Counted from the first letter of the stretch, positions 52,601 to 56,541 are shown. The stretch: DNA of 64,000 bases from Chrysemys picta bellii (GCF_011386835.1 NC_088792.1:60702081-60766080), one strand, 5' to 3'. The notes: generated from the sequence alone by a model not told the origin. Numbers and translations: made by a program.

Positions 52601-55600
52601 ATTCAGGGACATCCATTTTATATACCCTACAAGACCAGAAGCTCAAGTTTTGCAAGGACTCAGCGTGAAGGTTAATAAAGGACAGACGCTAGCCTTGGTG
52701 GGGAGCAGTGGTTGTGGGAAAAGCACATCCATTCAGCTGCTGGAGAGATTTTATGACCCTATGGCAGGACAAGTGGTAAGAAAAGATTTGTGAAGCTGTT
52801 AGCGCTAAGAGCTTATAGAACTGTTCTTCAAAGCATTTTACAAACATATCATCATCCGCACAACACCCCTTTTGAGGTGGATAAGTGTTGTTACAGGTCT
52901 TGGTACTGCAGAGAAGACTTGGGACTTGTTTAAGGTAGAGCCGGGAGTAGAACTTTGGATCTTCTGACTCCCCGTCCTGGCTTTAGATCAGTAGATTGCA
53001 TCTCTTGGTTGATTTACTTGATATATTGGAGGGGGCATTAGAATATACTTCCCATAATGTAACCCTTGTCTCTAGTCCTGTAGTCATGTTAACATGACAC
53101 AGTTTGAGGTCTAATTCATCACTTGATGAGACTTTTGATGGAAGTCCTATTAATGATGATGGGAGCTCCAAGAAGAATAGCCTAGAAATGGAGGGTCAAA
53201 GGACGTTTGAATAAATGCCCAAAGATGTGGATTCTAATTGGAGGTTATCAACCATCTAGGTCTAAGAAGCTTGTGAACAGACTTTCTCATGAGATCTCTG
53301 GTACCTGCCATCATCAGTAAAGATGGAAATTCTGTGGGCACATCTCACTATAGATTGGCAATTCCACATCTATTACGGAAGCTAGCAGAGCAGATGTGCA
53401 CAAAAAAACACTTCTGAGAGGAAAAGGTTATCTGAGCTTCTTTTGAATTTTCAGAGTTTTGGTTCAGTTCAAGTTTGGATGAAAGATCTGATCATCTATT
53501 ATTTCATCAGAAGTGGTTCACTGACCACTTTACTTTTACTGTAACTCTAACACAGGTCAGAGGATTTGTACAGATTGGTGTTTCACATTTACATTGTACG
53601 CCTGAGGAGGAGTATTGCATTCTGCAGGGAATGATTTTTCCCTTTTTCTGTTTCTAGTTTGCAGACGGGTTCGATACCAAGTCTTTGCATTTGCAATGGT
53701 TAAGGTCCAAATTGGGTATTGTGTCACAGGAGCCTATTTTGTTTGACTGCAGCATTGCTGAAAATATCCAGTACGGAGACAACAGTAGGGTTGTCAGTCA
53801 GGAGGAAGTTGAAGAGGCAGCTAAAGCAGCAAATATTCACACCTTCATAGAAAATCTCCCAGAGGTAAATCAAAATGTCTTTCCATTCTCAGTGTGGGGT
53901 AAATACTCACTGTGACTTATCTAAGCAACTCCCATTAGTGCAAAACAATATGCTTTTTTGTTTTTTTTAAAAAAAGCTTATTTTCTTGCGTATACAATTC
54001 TCAAAGAGGAAAATAGGAAGCTGATGTTTAAAAATGTAACTTGCAATATGTATTAACACAGACGCAGTCATAATTAGCTAATTCAAATGCAAAATCCGAG
54101 CTCCAGTTTTCTTGTTTTCCTCTACTACAGTGATGTTATATAACAACTATAAAAGAGACATTCGATTCTGAACCTTTATTTTCATTTCCTCATAAACTTT
54201 GCCAATTCTTTTTTGGCAGAAACTTTCTCTAGTTTTAGTCTTATCTGAAAGGTAAAATGTTTCAAGTACATCTTAACCTTCATGTTTGCCATGGACTTAG
54301 TTCTCAGAGTGGAGAAAGACCTTGGAAAAGCCCAAAGAAATCAGGCTTCCTGTAGAGTTGCATGGAATTGAAAAAAACAATATTTCTTTTTCATTACCAC
54401 CTAGTTTTTCAAAATGTACTTAGAAGAAAGTTTTGTATGTGTAAGAAATAAACCGTCACCTCCTGAGTGTGGGTCTCTAGGGCCTTGAAATTATAAAAGT
54501 CTCTTGAGATCTATATGTTTAAGTACAGGTGTCTTTGAATAGACACATCAGTAGTTGCACCACTTGGGAGTTAGTCTTTTTCTAATGCTGAAATGAATTT
54601 TCATTACAGAGCAGTTATCAATACGTGTAGCTGTAGATATGCATTTTGATTCAAACAGTTAATAAGATCTTATAACATTACATTATTCTTTTTTCTTTCA
54701 CGGTGGAAATGCTTAAGACAGTACATTATCTGCTATTAAAAATATAATTTTCTGTTTCTAACTTCCCTTCACAATGAATATTTACTTATACAGAAGTATA
54801 ATACCCGAGTGGGTGACAAAGGAGCACAACTTTCTGGAGGTCAGAAACAAAGAATTGCAATTGCTCGTGCTCTAGTTCGTAAGCCAGCAGTTCTGCTTCT
54901 GGATGAAGCCACATCTGCTCTTGACACGGAAAGTGAAAAGGTTAGTAATATGCATTCTACCATTTGTAATACACACAAAATTATGGGGTTCGAACGCTTC
55001 ACTGCAAGAGCACAGGCTCTCCATCTACAATACAATTTTGAAAGTTCCACAGAACAAGCCTTAGCTCACTCCCTGTCTATGACCTGCTTTTGCAAGGTGT
55101 AGAGTGCCTTCAACTCCTGGTGTCTAAATTGGGAGCTGATGGTAGTCAGCAATACTTGGGGCTGGAGACAAAGTGGGATTTTCAGAACTCCTCAGTTTGG
55201 GCCTGCCTCAGTTCCTTCAAAGTCAGTTATGAAGTCATGGGACTTTTAATGGGTTCACAGTTAGGCGGATGATGAGCACTTTGGAAAATCCCATTCATAA
55301 TTAGCAGCTTTGAGTTTGAGACAGGTGTCTTCAAACAGAAGACTGTGATCTACTAGAGGAGGCCTTGTAAGGCAAGTCACCAGCTCCGTCCTCTTCCCTT
55401 CAGCCAGCAGCACTAGCAGCAAAGTGGGTCTCTTTCTGCACTATTTCCTGCTCTGTCTGGGGGAGCAGGTGTTGCTACAGAGACCCAGAGGGATCCACTC
55501 TGCCAGTAGAACTGCTGGCTGTCAGGACAGAATGGAGCAATGAAGAAGTTTAATGTTGTCCTGCCTCTGTCCGCTTCCCCGTCCTTTGATCCACCTGCGT

Positions 55601-56541
55601 TCAGAGGGTTAGAGGGGACAGGTAGGAGCAGCTGGCTTGGAAAAAAGGCTTCAGCAACACCTGCCACCTCTCGGGAGATGTTGTGCAGTGAAGAGAGAGT
55701 AATTAAGCTATCCCCTGTTGCTCAGCTGGCTGAGCTTCCTCACCGCATCCCCCATCTCCAGGAGAGGGGGAGACGCCATAGGGACGAATAAACTGTTCAT
55801 TTGGGTGGGGACGCAGTAGAAGTGAAAAACACCACCATGCAAACCGCCATCCAGTTGTGAGCCGGATGTCAGGATCCTGAATTTTGGATTTTTATGGACA
55901 ACAAGAAGTGTCTGGCATTGCTGGTACTATCAATGGATGTGCAAGTTTTAGTTTCTCTAAATTTGGCATGTAGTTGGATACAGACAGGATGCAATGTCAA
56001 ATATAACACACACATTTGGTAAGCAACTAATATCACAGACAATTCATTACACCTCTGCAAATTGTTGTAAATCTAAGTTGGTCCAAACTAGATCCTTATG
56101 GACCTCGTTCTGCTAGCCTGTGTTCATGAGAGTAGTCTCAATGACTACAGTGAATTACTCACACAAATAAAGGTTGTAATATCAGGCCCCTGTGTTTGAG
56201 GCCTCCTTCATGCATGGGAAGTACTGACTCCTAAACCCCAGTGAGGAACACCCACATGATAATGTGAACTGTAAAGGCAAATGTGTTACCTAGGAAAGGG
56301 AAGATTCTCCAAGTAATACATTTTTCACTGCATCTGTCTGCAGATTGTCCAGAAAGCCTTGGACGATGCCAGGAAGGGTCGAACCTGCATTATTATTGCT
56401 CACCGCTTGACGACCGTCCAGAACGCTGATGTCATAGCAGTGATTCATAATGGAAAAGTAGTGGAACAAGGGACTCACAGCCAGCTGCTGGCAAAGGAAG
56501 GACATTACTATGCACTTGTAAATGCACAAGTTTCTCATTAA
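608..56541 (+). CDS. ABCB1-like: ABCB1-like full ABC transporter (P-glycoprotein family), 28 coding exons, 1321 aa
   Basis: Joined exons: 608-656, 2148-2235, 2326-2374, 3252-3405, 4525-4603, 4797-4988, 6073-6244, 6963-7087, 10589-10766, 14219-14332, 16550-16660, 19042-19167, 20720-20923, 21435-21605, 25466-25627, 26521-26745, 29845-29991, 30941-31045, 31690-31767, 33139-33222, 36149-36352, 42593-42693, 44629-44769, 50108-50264, 52578-52775, 53658-53864, 54794-54940, 56344-56541. The joined frame is open throughout. Seen: two halves, each six predicted membrane helices plus an ATPase domain. NBD1 has Tyr430, Walker A 456-464, Gln504, signature 560-564, Glu585 and His616. NBD2 has Tyr1088, Walker A 1114-1122, signature 1220-1224, Glu1245 and His1276. 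Known of the family: plasma-membrane ATP-driven efflux of hydrophobic compounds. The closest match by eye is ABCB1; 1321 aa is longer than human ABCB1 (1280), mainly because of the N-terminus and linker. Orthology to ABCB1 versus a sauropsid paralogue (or ABCB4/ABCB5) is unresolved without a tree. Confidence 0.93.
1060..1170. mobile_element. degraded palindromic hAT-type MITE remnant
   Basis: It has the pattern of cccatcctgcgagc at one end, a central tcccattgagtttcaatg hinge, and a partly inverted second half. The same pattern recurs at 13701-13840. No target-site duplication was found, and divergence is high. Confidence 0.35.
1592..1852. mobile_element. Harbinger-like MITE
   Basis: Ends carry GGCCTGGTCTACAC (left) and, as reverse complement of the right end, GTGTATGTCTACACTAG. 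These match the termini of the 4.8 kb Harbinger element at 45054-49883. There is no coding capacity. A clear TTA/TAA duplication was not seen. Confidence 0.6.
2148..2235 (+). CDS. ABCB1-like: ABCB1-like coding exon 2 (hydrophilic N-terminus)
   Basis: Encodes residues 17-45, charged and rich in Asn, Glu and Lys, ending in a run of lysines. The acceptor is ccacag. The donor gtaggg is weak but leaves phase 2, which coding exon 3 completes. Human ABCB1 also has a lysine-rich N-terminal tail here. Confidence 0.8.
2326..2374 (+). CDS. ABCB1-like: ABCB1-like coding exon 3
   Basis: A 49 nt exon for residues 46-62, ending in MVGILKL. It corresponds to the ABCB1 segment that leads into the elbow helix before TM1. 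Acceptor tttag, donor gttagt, exit phase 0. Confidence 0.82.
3252..3405 (+). CDS. ABCB1-like: ABCB1-like coding exon 4 (TM1)
   Basis: Encodes residues 63-113. FGYADWLD matches the YSNWLDK region of ABCB1, followed by the TM1 hydrophobic stretch (about 71-95) and GEMT, then the start of the first extracellular loop with the sequon Asn110-Met-Ser. Donor gtaaat, phase 1. Confidence 0.93.
3555..3705 (-). mobile_element. CR1 LINE 3' fragment
   Basis: Begins with the reversed CR1 3' terminus (catagaactggaagggacc) and runs into the adjoining 3' region. It is a short 5'-truncated copy in antisense orientation to the host gene. Confidence 0.75.
4525..4603 (+). CDS. ABCB1-like: ABCB1-like coding exon 5 (extracellular loop 1)
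   Basis: Encodes residues 114-139. It carries two further N-glycosylation sequons, Asn115-Leu-Ser and Asn121-Cys-Ser, plus Cys122 and Cys126. The loop between TM1 and TM2 is the glycosylated loop in ABCB1. Exit phase 2. Confidence 0.9.
4797..4988 (+). CDS. ABCB1-like: ABCB1-like coding exon 6 (TM2 and intracellular helix)
   Basis: Encodes residues 140-203: [12 protein letters not shown]2, [13 protein letters not shown] and the EMAWFD...LNTRLT intracellular motif typical of subfamily B. The expected Gly-Glu before LNTRL reads Gly-Thr. Donor gtgaga, phase 2. Confidence 0.94.
6073..6244 (+). CDS. ABCB1-like: ABCB1-like coding exon 7 (TM3-TM4)
   Basis: Encodes residues 204-261: [14 protein letters not shown]3 (about 217-236), GWKLTLV and TM4 (about 240-261) with an alanine run. 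Exit phase 0, donor gtaagt. Confidence 0.95.
6660..6880 (-). mobile_element. MIR-type SINE
   Basis: Reads as reversed MIR: a degraded gatgaag...gaaac core, aagttacttacccaaagttgccca, and gacttgaatccaggtctcc. Old and diverged. Confidence 0.6.
6963..7087 (+). CDS. ABCB1-like: ABCB1-like coding exon 8 (intracellular loop 2)
   Basis: Encodes residues 262-302, with [15 protein letters not shown] and the IRTV motif of the coupling-helix region. ABCB1 usually has AFGGQ after IRTV; here it is PFNGQ. Donor gtgagt, phase 2. Confidence 0.95.
8239..9022 (-). mobile_element. CR1 LINE fragment
   Basis: Opens with tcatagaatcctagaaatg and gggctggaagggaccttgag, the reversed CR1 3' terminus. Further sequence from the CR1 3' part follows. 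It abuts another CR1 copy at about 9027. Intronic, antisense to the transporter. Confidence 0.85.
9027..10400 (-). mobile_element. CR1 LINE fragment with reverse-transcriptase remnant
   Basis: Starts with the reversed CR1 terminus agaatggccacattgggtca. On the minus strand at 9831-10049 it encodes a reverse-transcriptase piece: [14 protein letters not shown] (the FADD catalytic box with Ile for Phe) followed by [20 protein letters not shown], a CR1 hallmark. Stops and indels break the frame on both sides, so it is dead and 5'-truncated. Confidence 0.88.
10589..10766 (+). CDS. ABCB1-like: ABCB1-like coding exon 9 (TM5)
   Basis: Encodes residues 303-362, including [17 protein letters not shown]5 and the hallmark ALAFWYGT, then an extracellular loop and the start of TM6. 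Exit phase 0. Confidence 0.95.
11402..12910 (+). mobile_element. Penelope-like element insertion with inverted terminal arms
   Basis: Flanked by an exact 12 bp direct repeat, AAGAGTTATTGA, at 11390-11401 and 12911-12922. The left arm 11402-11944 is the reverse complement of 12329-12871; the sides look identical by eye and encode the same protein on opposite strands. The 384 bp between them holds the rest of the + strand reading frame. The right side continues into a tail with cagactaacacggctgctac. The element is 5'-truncated: the reverse transcriptase is absent and only the endonuclease end is left. It lies in the intron between coding exons 9 and 10. Confidence 0.85.
12075..12608 (+). CDS. 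GIY-YIG endonuclease domain of a Penelope-like element (partial)
   Basis: An uninterrupted 177-residue frame. It has a CXXC-type Cys cluster ([13 protein letters not shown]), then [10 protein letters not shown] and [23 protein letters not shown]. This is the GIY-YIG core (Tyr-Ile-Gly with downstream Arg and His), followed by a C-terminal region ending at HYKH. Family knowledge: Penelope-like elements fuse a reverse transcriptase to a C-terminal GIY-YIG nuclease that nicks target DNA. The upstream RT is missing, so this is the tail of the polyprotein and its first Met is probably internal. The last 91 or so residues are repeated on the minus strand in the left arm at 11665-11944. Confidence 0.85.
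   Translation: MGDRPVLAYRQPPNLKQILTSNHTSLNKTTNPGTYPCNKPRCQLCPHIYSSDIIIGPNHISHTIRGSFTCTSTNVIYAIMCQQCPSAMYIGQTGQSLRKRINGHKSDIRNQNTQKPVGEHFNLSGHSVTDLRVAILQQKNFKNRLQRETAELELICKLDTINFGLNKDWEWLSHYKH
13701..13840. mobile_element. palindromic hAT-type MITE
   Basis: ggccctgatcctgcaaagac at one end and ggattggggcc near the other are inverted counterparts, with a centre around ccccattgacttctg. It resembles a MITE family common in turtles and crocodilians. No target-site duplication seen. Confidence 0.45.
14219..14332 (+). CDS. ABCB1-like: ABCB1-like coding exon 10 (TM6)
   Basis: Encodes residues 363-400: [15 protein letters not shown] (TM6) and [16 protein letters not shown], aligned with the ABCB1 segment that links TMD1 to NBD1. 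Donor gtactt. Confidence 0.94.
15088..15767 (-). mobile_element. CR1 LINE fragment with ORF2 C-terminal part
   Basis: Begins acataagaacggccgtactg, the reversed CR1 terminus. The minus strand at 15400-15767 encodes the C-terminal CR1 ORF2 region: [34 protein letters not shown] and [21 protein letters not shown]. The frame is open but truncated 5' at the non-CR1 junction near 15770. Confidence 0.88.
16550..16660 (+). CDS. ABCB1-like: ABCB1-like coding exon 11 (start of NBD1)
   Basis: Encodes residues 401-437, with [19 protein letters not shown]. Tyr430 is the A-loop aromatic that stacks on the adenine of ATP. Confidence 0.95.
16800..16990 (+). mobile_element. MIR SINE
   Basis: Shows cccagctctgccattg, ggcaagtcacttcacctctc, ctcagtttccccatctgta and aaatggaaatagtaat in MIR order. 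A well-preserved ancient SINE. Confidence 0.75.
17375..18240 (-). mobile_element. old L2-type LINE reverse-transcriptase fragment
   Basis: The minus strand at 17974-18216 reads [13 protein letters not shown], then [19 protein letters not shown], a decayed form of the L2-like RT box (LLDLSAAFDTVDH). Further along the element, at 17381-17420, LHWLPFH matches the LQWLPV motif of the L2 C-terminal part. Order and spacing fit one degraded element, but several stops intervene. Confidence 0.55.
19042..19167 (+). CDS. ABCB1-like: ABCB1-like coding exon 12 (NBD1 Walker A)
   Basis: Encodes residues 438-479. Walker [10 protein letters not shown] is at 456-464, followed by QLLQRFYDP. Phase 0 on both sides. 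Confidence 0.97.
19515..19564 (+). repeat. (AC)n microsatellite
   Basis: About 25 AC units, then imperfect acgcacacgcc. In the intron after coding exon 12. Confidence 0.97.
20720..20923 (+). CDS. ABCB1-like: ABCB1-like coding exon 13 (NBD1 Q-loop)
   Basis: Encodes residues 480-547. [12 protein letters not shown] holds the Q-loop Gln504, and [10 protein letters not shown] follows where ABCB1 has AENIRYGRE. A TC dinucleotide array starts 53 bases past the donor. Confidence 0.97.
20977..21026 (+). repeat. (TC)n microsatellite
   Basis: Twenty-five TC units beginning 53 bases past the donor of coding exon 13. Ends in cag, so the tract plus cag imitates a splice acceptor. Confidence 0.97.
21435..21605 (+). 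CDS. ABCB1-like: ABCB1-like coding exon 14 (NBD1 signature, Walker B)
   Basis: Encodes residues 548-604. LSGGQKQR at 560-567, Walker B ILLLDE with catalytic Glu585, and the D-loop SALD. No degenerate catalytic residue. Confidence 0.97.
21824..22161. mobile_element. hAT-type MITE, 338 bp, with 8 bp TSD
   Basis: Terminal inverted repeats TCGGGTTGCCACC and (reverse complement of the right end) TAGGGTTGCCACC. The 8 bp duplication AAGCAATC is exact at 21816-21823 and 22162-22169. GC-rich interior with no transposase. Confidence 0.75.
22683..22850. mobile_element. MITE of the gggttgccaac family, diverged
   Basis: The right end gagttggcaaccct matches termini seen at 39431-39620. The interior has tccaggattggcttggag and an A-run. 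The left end is degraded and no duplication is visible. Confidence 0.45.
23081..23758 (+). mobile_element. LTR-like GC-rich block, probable solo LTR
   Basis: A 0.68 kb GC-rich block in an AT-rich intron, with a TATA-like cctataagaggctg near 23235-23248 and a GA array inside. The sharp composition change and promoter-like signal suggest a solo LTR of a Gypsy- or ERV-type element. Ends are approximate. No gag, pol or env reading frame is present, and no target duplication could be fixed. Confidence 0.45.
23588..23613 (+). repeat. (GA)n microsatellite
   Basis: Thirteen GA units inside the LTR-like block. Confidence 0.95.
23935..24070 (-). mobile_element. MIR SINE fragment
   Basis: Reversed MIR: ttcacaacacccccgacaggta, then cagaaggggaactgagacacagagatgttaa. 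Confidence 0.6.
24287..24409 (+). mobile_element. hAT MITE (tagggtgaccaga family), 123 bp
   Basis: Inverted ends TAGGGTGACCAGA and TCTGGTCACCCTA. Exact 8 bp target duplication CATAGTAA at 24279-24286 and 24410-24417. One of four family members in the window. Confidence 0.92.
25466..25627 (+). CDS. ABCB1-like: ABCB1-like coding exon 15 (NBD1 H-loop)
   Basis: Encodes residues 605-658. [11 protein letters not shown] holds His616; [13 protein letters not shown] and the end of NBD1 follow. The acceptor reads ggtaag after a T/C tract. This segment reads more like ABCB1 than ABCB11. Confidence 0.96.
25720..26035. repeat. GC-rich interspersed repeat with gggtgctgagc-like ends
   Basis: Left ggtgctgatttttg and right gagcacccacagtgtcggcgcc resemble, inverted, the repeat at 41311-41420. 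It includes a G homopolymer (25782-25796). Class unknown; probably a non-autonomous DNA transposon. Confidence 0.4.
26161..26211 (+). repeat. 26 bp tandem duplication
   Basis: Two adjacent copies of tttttcaccggtagcagtgc plus ttcacg, differing at the end of the second. Intronic, 300 bases ahead of the linker exon. Confidence 0.85.
26521..26745 (+). CDS. ABCB1-like: ABCB1-like coding exon 16 (inter-domain linker)
   Basis: Encodes residues 659-733, the cytosolic linker between the two halves. It opens with an acidic block ([13 protein letters not shown]), has a mixed middle, and ends with a strongly basic stretch ([14 protein letters not shown], then [10 protein letters not shown]). In human ABCB1 this region carries PKA/PKC sites; RKTSS here could be a kinase target (inference). 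It is longer and more lysine-rich than the human linker. Confidence 0.9.
27160..27240 (+). mobile_element. tail of an ancient SINE or L2 element
   Basis: aaagcactttgggatgaaag followed by gtgctatataaatg matches the 3' tail shared by L2 LINEs and CORE-type SINEs. The body is not recognisable. Confidence 0.35.
28590..28850. mobile_element. probable hAT-derived fragment
   Basis: Right end gggtcgcaacccaccagtga then agaaaccctgctctag resembles Charlie-type hAT termini. The left boundary is unclear, so the start is approximate. The 27905-28560 stretch before it is purine-skewed and not identified. Confidence 0.35.
29845..29991 (+). CDS. ABCB1-like: ABCB1-like coding exon 17 (TM7)
   Basis: Encodes residues 734-782: a short acidic lead, [15 protein letters not shown]7, and [13 protein letters not shown], the TMD2 counterpart of exon 4. 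Donor gtaagt. Confidence 0.96.
30941..31045 (+). CDS. ABCB1-like: ABCB1-like coding exon 18 (TM8)
   Basis: Encodes residues 783-817: a hydrophilic loop [10 protein letters not shown], then TM8 [17 protein letters not shown]. In frame, phase 0. Confidence 0.94.
31690..31767 (+). CDS. ABCB1-like: ABCB1-like coding exon 19
   Basis: Encodes residues 818-843: [24 protein letters not shown], the intracellular extension of TM8, where ABCB1 has GFTFGKAGEILTKRLR. Confidence 0.96.
32735..32815 (+). mobile_element. Penelope-type 3' tail insertion, hairpin form, 81 bp
   Basis: Exact 14 bp direct repeats CTCATTATGGTGCA flank it (32721-32734, 32816-32829). Inside, aaaaagaacgaggagtac and its inverted mate gtactccttgttcttttt form a hairpin, followed by gatacagattcacacggctac. 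The tail matches the end of the element at 11402-12910. Confidence 0.8.
33139..33222 (+). CDS. ABCB1-like: ABCB1-like coding exon 20
   Basis: Encodes residues 844-871: [11 protein letters not shown] and [14 protein letters not shown], the intracellular loop 3 coupling region. WYDD replaces the usual WFDD. Confidence 0.96.
34308..34644. mobile_element. hAT (Charlie-like) MITE, 337 bp
   Basis: Ends cagtggttctcaacc and, on the other side, gggtgagaactcctg (inverted). Exact 8 bp duplication CTCCGGAG at 34300-34307 and 34645-34652. The open frame on its minus strand is not a host gene. Confidence 0.88.
34680..34855. mobile_element. palindromic repeat, family B (gatattacctcaccta)
   Basis: Outer arms gacaaggtgggtgaggtaat and gatattacctcacctacctt are inverted; the end is atcaacacggctactgct. 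It shares the acacggcta terminus with the Penelope-type tails, which suggests (not proves) a related origin. Confidence 0.6.
36149..36352 (+). CDS. ABCB1-like: ABCB1-like coding exon 21 (TM9-TM10)
   Basis: Encodes residues 872-939: ATGSRLG, TM9, the short YDWRLTLL turn, TM10, and [15 protein letters not shown] leading into intracellular loop 4. Confidence 0.96.
36557..36874 (-). repeat. left arm of a diverged long inverted repeat
   Basis: Its reverse complement resembles 38160-38480: shared blocks include ttagatggaatcctggg-like sequence, the tgacattgaatgg / tgacagtgaatgg pair and gcatttaatgg-like sequence at the far end. Arms are separated by about 1.3 kb. No coding match. Confidence 0.55.
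37546..37613 (+). repeat. (CA)n microsatellite
   Basis: About 34 CA units, the longest simple array in the window, between the arms of the inverted repeat. Confidence 0.97.
37637..38062 (+). repeat. diverged direct repeat pair
   Basis: 37637-37730 and 37969-38062 share tcacacatct/tcacatacct, aacacacctaccaagcag/aacacacttaccaagcag and a similar downstream context, about 330 bp apart. They lie inside the inverted repeat spacer and may be parts of one unidentified element. Confidence 0.45.
38160..38480 (+). repeat. right arm of the diverged long inverted repeat
   Basis: Counterpart of 36557-36874. Opens with a T-run, then ttgttagatggaatcctgtg. No protein match in the open frames across it. Confidence 0.55.
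39066..39366 (+). repeat. G-rich minisatellite-like tract
   Basis: Irregular repeats of ggttggggtgca, aggaaagttgggg and gagctgggggt over 300 bp, strongly G-rich on the + strand. Several closely spaced GGG/GGGG runs allow G-quadruplex formation (inference). Confidence 0.6.
39431..39620. mobile_element. MITE (agggttgccaa family), interrupted by a Penelope-type tail
   Basis: Inverted ends AGGGTTGCCAA and TTTGGCAACCCT. It is split by the insertion at 39510-39572, which therefore arrived later. No clear outer duplication. Confidence 0.65.
39510..39572 (+). mobile_element. nested Penelope-type tail insertion, 63 bp
   Basis: Holds acaacgaggagtc... then gatacagactaacacggcta. Flanked by the 10 bp direct repeat CTTTAATTCC at 39500-39509 and 39573-39582. 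It sits within the MITE at 39431-39620. Confidence 0.75.
40492..40580 (+). mobile_element. truncated hAT MITE (tagggtgaccaga family)
   Basis: Keeps cttatataggtgcctattac, the pyrimidine stretch and the right end TCTGGTCACCCTA, but lacks the left inverted repeat. Confidence 0.75.
40686..40808. mobile_element. Penelope-type tail hairpin, 123 bp
   Basis: Exact 12 bp duplication AGACTATTATGA at 40674-40685 and 40809-40820. The interior is an almost perfect hairpin: aaaaagaacaggagtacttg ... aacaaattt against its inverted copy, with a one-sided tail cagccgtgttagtctgta. Confidence 0.88.
41311..41420. repeat. GC-rich interspersed repeat, second copy
   Basis: ggtgctgactctgtgggtg and gcttagcacccactggcag correspond to the reversed right part of 25720-26035. 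The G-rich 41490-41800 tract follows; its long open frames reflect base composition only. Confidence 0.4.
42365..42525 (+). mobile_element. MIR SINE fragment
   Basis: ggcttagtagaaagaccac, gtgtgaccttaggcaaataa and gcctcagttttcctgagaat in MIR order, just ahead of coding exon 22. Confidence 0.6.
42593..42693 (+). CDS. ABCB1-like: ABCB1-like coding exon 22
   Basis: Encodes residues 940-972: [16 protein letters not shown] and [12 protein letters not shown], matching the ABCB1 intracellular loop 4. Donor gtagga, phase 2. It follows the largest intron of the gene (about 6.2 kb). Confidence 0.95.
44629..44769 (+). CDS. ABCB1-like: ABCB1-like coding exon 23 (TM11)
   Basis: Encodes residues 973-1019: [16 protein letters not shown]11, FRFGAWLIA, and ends inside the codon for Ile1020 (phase 2). 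Donor gtgagt at 44770. Confidence 0.95.
45472..45690 (+). repeat. about 108 bp tandem duplication in Harbinger 5' region
   Basis: Two copies of a unit with tctgggtgccggcagacgtg, gcattgctacacagcagcag and ttgccttttggcagt, lying upstream of the transposase gene. Confidence 0.8.
46135..47435 (+). pseudogene. HARBI1-like Harbinger transposase, disrupted
   Basis: The likely original start is the ATG at 46135. A TGA at 46255-46257 lies in a short duplicated stretch (gattgcagtgattgcag); the frame after it opens with TTG, not Met. The body (46258-47004) carries an HTH-like segment ([16 protein letters not shown]), then the DDE nuclease: Asp in GAIDGTH (codon 46783-46785), Asp in GKVHDARVF (46933-46935). 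A small indel near 46985 shifts the frame, and the rest (47022-47435) holds the Glu of [11 protein letters not shown] (47151-47153). All three catalytic acids remain, but a stop and a frameshift break the protein. AATAAA follows at 47547-47552. Confidence 0.88.
47547..47552 (+). terminator. poly(A) signal of the Harbinger transposase
   Basis: AATAAA 112 bases past the transposase stop, inside agagacaataaagtcattg. Confidence 0.7.
47581..47586 (-). terminator. poly(A) signal of the Harbinger SANT-like gene
   Basis: TTTATT on + is AATAAA on -, 15 bases past the expected stop of the minus-strand gene and 28 bases from the oppositely directed signal at 47547-47552. Confidence 0.65.
47601..49534 (-). 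pseudogene. Myb/SANT-like DNA-binding protein of Harbinger, disrupted, two exons
   Basis: Minus strand. Exon 1 runs 49534 down to 48945 and starts with an [24 protein letters not shown] is a Myb/SANT-like helix set, continued by [21 protein letters not shown] after a 1 bp frameshift near 49350. A TAA interrupts at 49093-49095. Donor gtgagt, intron about 0.9 kb, acceptor ccaccag, exon 2 from 48037 down. Exon 2 gives an Arg/Glu-rich coiled coil ([13 protein letters not shown], then [16 protein letters not shown]) with a premature TAG at 47703-47705; the original stop would be at 47601. Family role: the second Harbinger protein, which assists transposase nuclear import and end binding. Three lesions make it non-functional. 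Confidence 0.82.
50108..50264 (+). CDS. ABCB1-like: ABCB1-like coding exon 24 (TM12)
   Basis: Encodes residues 1020-1072: TM12 [41 protein letters not shown], the link into NBD2. Phase matches exon 23 across the Harbinger insertion. Confidence 0.95.
50551..50947. mobile_element. Harbinger-like MITE interrupted by a hAT MITE
   Basis: Left end GGCCTTGTCTACACTACTGGGG; right end, reversed, GGCTAGTCTTCACTACCAGGG. Internal gtcgacctaagttacgc and gaggtcgacttaccgc are inverted. It is split by 50617-50740. No TWA duplication was certain. Confidence 0.65.
50617..50740 (+). mobile_element. hAT MITE (tagggtgaccaga family), 124 bp, nested
   Basis: Inverted ends TAGGATGACCAGA and TCTGGTCACCCTA with an exact 8 bp duplication GAATAATG at 50609-50616 and 50741-50748. 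Confidence 0.92.
51106..51330. mobile_element. palindromic repeat, family B
   Basis: Arms gagagtcaaggtgggcgagt and cacccacgttgactctct are inverted around gctcttcttcagttctgtat; inner arms ctgttggtgagagagacaag and gtctctctctcaccaacag pair. Ends ctgacacggctataac. Same family as 34680-34855 and 62237-62741. Confidence 0.7.
52578..52775 (+). CDS. ABCB1-like: ABCB1-like coding exon 25 (NBD2 A-loop, Walker A)
   Basis: Encodes residues 1073-1138, with Tyr1088 of the A-loop, Walker [10 protein letters not shown] at 1114-1122 and QLLERFYDP. Confidence 0.97.
52822..52990 (-). mobile_element. MIR SINE fragment
   Basis: Reversed MIR: aagcattttacaaacatatc, atccgcacaacacccctttt, gaggtggataagtgttgtta, then a gaacttt...tctgactcc portion. 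Confidence 0.6.
53658..53864 (+). CDS. ABCB1-like: ABCB1-like coding exon 26 (NBD2 Q-loop)
   Basis: Encodes residues 1139-1207: [42 protein letters not shown] and [10 protein letters not shown], very close to ABCB1. Confidence 0.97.
54794..54940 (+). CDS. ABCB1-like: ABCB1-like coding exon 27 (NBD2 signature, Walker B)
   Basis: Encodes residues 1208-1256: [20 protein letters not shown] with catalytic Glu1245, and SALDTESEK. Confidence 0.97.
56344..56541 (+). CDS. ABCB1-like: ABCB1-like coding exon 28 (NBD2 H-loop, stop)
   Basis: Encodes residues 1257-1321 and the TAA stop at 56539-56541. His1276 lies in [20 protein letters not shown] and the C-terminus NAQVSH follow. Human ABCB1 has a slightly longer, charged C-terminal tail. 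Confidence 0.97.
   Translation: MVQKALDDARKGRTCIIIAHRLTTVQNADVIAVIHNGKVVEQGTHSQLLAKEGHYYALVNAQVSH

Noticed and set aside
608..56541. Assignment as ABCB11 because the length (1321) equals human ABCB11
   Set aside because: Residue patterns in the coupling loops, NBD1 (LSGGQ, Walker B DEATSALD rather than DMATSALD) and NBD2 read like ABCB1; equal length is coincidental.
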